Shown here piece by piece: positions 62,393 through 64,000 of a stretch of DNA of 64,000 nucleotides. Under the pieces are notes generated by a model. The model worked only from the letters and a program-made list of their open reading frames with translations. It did no database searches and had not been told where the DNA came from. The first letter of the stretch is position 1; the number at the start of each line of letters is the position of its first letter. The position numbers and the translations under genes are program-made. The stretch covers positions 1-64,000 of the forward strand of contig JBALTG010000003.1 of assembly GCA_036964625.1 (NCBI GenBank), given 5' to 3'. The stretch comes from Motiliproteus sp036964625. Lineage in GTDB: Bacteria > Pseudomonadota > Gammaproteobacteria > Pseudomonadales > Balneatricaceae.

Positions 62393-63286
62393 CTACGCTT
62401 CTTTACCAAACAGGCCGGCAGGCTTGACCAGCAGAACGATGACCATCACCAGGAAAATTACGGTATTGGAGGCTTCGGGGTAGAAATACTTGGTCAGGCC
62501 TTCGACGACGCCCATCCCCAGTCCGGTAATAATGGCACCACCGATGGATCCCATGCCGCCGATAACGACGATGGCGAATACCACGATTAATATGCTCGAT
62601 CCCATCTCGGGTGAGACCGAATAGACGGGGGCCGCCAGCACCCCAGCCAGTCCCGCCAGGCCAACGCCGAAACCGAAGGTCAGGGTAACGATCAGCGGCA
62701 CGTTGATGCCAAAGGCCTGCATCAGTTGCGGATTTTCGGTACCGGCACGCAGGTAAGCGCCGAGCTTGGTTTTTTCAATCATGAACCAGGTGCCGGTGCA
62801 GACCAGCAGCGAACAGACGATGATCCAGGCGCGGTAGTTGGGCAGGTACATAAACGGCAGCCGGGTACCGCCTTTGAGTTCAGCCGGGATGGGGTAGGAC
62901 AGACCTGAGGAGCCATACCAGTGGGTAAAGAGTCCCTGTAGCACCAGGGCGATGCCGAAAGTTAGTAGCAAGCTGTAGAGGTGGTCTTCGCCGGCGATGG
63001 GGCGAACCAAAAACCGTTCCATAATAATACCCACCACCGCGACACCGATGGGTACCAGCAGTAACGACCACCAATAACTGATTCCCAGGTATTGCATCCC
63101 CATCCAGGCAGCGAAGGCGCCTAGCATATAGAGCGCGCCTTGGGAGAAGTTGATGATTTTGAGCAGCCCGAAGATGATCGCTAGGCCTAGTGCCAGTAGC
63201 GCATAAAAGGAGCCATTGATCAGCCCGATCAGCAATTGGCCGAACAGAGCGAAAAGGTTGAGATCGAAAAAAGTCGCCATAACCAC
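62393..63286 (-). CDS. livH: branched-chain-type ABC transporter permease LivH
   Basis: The 297-residue permease carries LivH landmarks: GLINGSFYALLALGLAIIFGLLKIINFSQGALYMLGAF, LRAGTENPQLMQAFGINV and IVVIGGMGSIGGAIITGLGMGVVEG. It lies 60 bp upstream of livM. The start context has a GTG/ATG pair (MVMATFF); the ATG at 63280 is an alternative. Confidence 0.93.
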   Translation of the reverse strand: MVMATFFDLNLFALFGQLLIGLINGSFYALLALGLAIIFGLLKIINFSQGALYMLGAFAAWMGMQYLGISYWWSLLLVPIGVAVVGIIMERFLVRPIAGEDHLYSLLLTFGIALVLQGLFTHWYGSSGLSYPIPAELKGGTRLPFMYLPNYRAWIIVCSLLVCTGTWFMIEKTKLGAYLRAGTENPQLMQAFGINVPLIVTLTFGFGVGLAGLAGVLAAPVYSVSPEMGSSILIVVFAIVVIGGMGSIGGAIITGLGMGVVEGLTKYFYPEASNTVIFLVMVIVLLVKPAGLFGKEA

Positions 63287-63472
63287 ACCTGAAGGGTTTT
63301 CAGACGGAAGCAGAACGCTTCCTTTTTTTATTCTTGGGTAATTAAGCTTTCACCCGCAGGAGAAAGCTTGGATGAGGCGGCATTGTTGTCGCTCAACTGT
63401 TCATTAACGACGCTGCGCAATGCCTCTCGGTCCTCTGTGTTTCCGCGTTTACCTTTAACAGGGCGCGGGAGG

Positions 63473-63501
63473 GTAACAAGAACCGTAGCGGTTCTTGTTA
63501 C
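63473..63501 (-). promoter_or_regulatory. 13-bp perfect stem-loop between livK and livH
   Basis: GTAACAAGAACCG, loop TAG, CGGTTCTTGTTAC. It begins eight bases after the stop of the binding-protein gene in the direction of transcription and lacks a T-tract. The remaining livK-livH gap (63287-63472) contains no gene. Confidence 0.8.
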
Positions 63502-63509
63502 CGCAGGTC

Positions 63510-64000
63510 TTATTTGGCCAGTGCGAACTCGCAGCCGCCATCTGCCATCTTCATAAAGGCATCCTCGCCTTTGATGACTTTCTCAATAGCAAAGATGTCG
63601 TTTTTGTCTTTACGCTCAGCCGCGGTCTTGATCCGTACCTGGAGCATGTCATGCACCATGCGTCCATCTTTACGCAGGTAGCCATTGCGCGAGAAGAAGT
63701 CTTCGACCGGCATCTCTTTCATCTTGGCCATAACGGCTTTGGACTCATCGGTACCGGCTGCTTCTACCGCTTTGAGGTAGTGCATGGTTGAGGAGTAAGC
63801 ACCGGCGTGTGGCATGGCAGGGATCTTTCCATCCATACGCGCACTGTAACGCTTGGACCAGGCGCGGGTCTGATCATCCATATCCCAGTAGAAACCGGTG
63901 GTCAGCTTCATGCCACCCGCGATTTCAGGGTCTAGTGCCTGCGCGTTAGGGGTGAAAACCAGCAGTCCGGCTACATCGGTGGTCTCGGTGACGCCGAATT
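63510..64000 (-). CDS. livK: branched-chain-type ABC transporter substrate-binding protein, C-terminal part
   Basis: The frame is open to the window edge, and about 163 residues are visible. It begins FGVTETTDVAGLLVFTPNAQALDPEIAGG and continues as a Peripla_BP_6 C-terminal lobe (TTGFYWDMDDQTRAWSKRYSARMDGKIPAMPHAGAYSSTMHYLKAVEAAG in parts). The FYWDMDDQTRAW pattern is seen in the binding proteins of aromatic- and organic-acid-linked Liv-type systems. It should deliver the substrate to LivHM. The N-terminus and signal peptide are outside the window. Confidence 0.88.
   Translation of the reverse strand, partial: FGVTETTDVAGLLVFTPNAQALDPEIAGGMKLTTGFYWDMDDQTRAWSKRYSARMDGKIPAMPHAGAYSSTMHYLKAVEAAGTDESKAVMAKMKEMPVEDFFSRNGYLRKDGRMVHDMLQVRIKTAAERKDKNDIFAIEKVIKGEDAFMKMADGGCEFALAK

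Overview
The window looks like chromosomal DNA of a marine gammaproteobacterium, most like the Oceanospirillales (inference from gene content, the fmdB-aspS neighbourhood, the aapJQMP and puu-type genes, and moderate G+C). It carries a classical menaquinone operon. No rRNA or tRNA gene was recognised.

Bases 1-4.6 kb are accessory: the end of an IS66 transposase, a frameshifted NadS-type antitoxin, an intact higBA pair with its own promoter that may be an integron-type cassette, a broken second copy of a class III nucleotide cyclase gene, a CBS-domain protein and the intact cyclase. From 4.6 to 10.4 kb, on the minus strand, lies fdhD followed by a three-subunit molybdenum oxidoreductase (catalytic, Fe-S and NrfD-type membrane subunits) and a ferritin-like protein. 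From 11 to 17.4 kb there are agmatinase, an IS1182 remnant, a tail-collar/DUF6916/GNAT module with a decayed DUF6916 gene, a HEAT-repeat exported protein and a five-copy 47-bp tandem repeat.

From 17.4 to 22.4 kb is a polyamine-type catabolic locus: one gamma-glutamylputrescine synthetase-like enzyme flanked by two PuuB-like oxidases, then a ferredoxin-NADP reductase. The segment 22.5-23.8 kb holds four gene fragments (ferredoxin-like, IS256, solute-binding protein, rraA). Next come yciA, a ComFB-like gene, a group of three strong palindromes, two unknown genes, an Lrp/AsnC regulator divergent from a nucleoside-recognition membrane protein, and a lipoprotein/ECF sigma/anti-sigma set beside a cytochrome P460. 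From 32.4 to 36.7 kb is the complete aapJQMP amino-acid transporter, then gcvP and a GST.

The most notable locus is 42.6-45.7 kb. It encodes a LuxP homologue that keeps every autoinducer-2 contact residue I could place. Its stop codon overlaps the start of a sensor kinase whose periplasmic part resembles LuxQ but whose cytoplasmic part is a NarX/HisKA_3-type kinase without a receiver domain. After a TPMT, fmdB and aspS comes menFDBCE (49.9-56.6 kb, minus strand), lacking menH, with a 26-residue tandem duplication inside MenD. The right end (57.2-64 kb) is a minus-strand group with a branched-chain-type ABC transporter (livK, livH, livM), an AhpD-like protein and two acyl-CoA synthetases, suggesting uptake and CoA activation of organic acids.

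Short tandem duplications recur across the window, both between and inside genes (9, 14, 15, 16, 47, 52 and 78 bp units).
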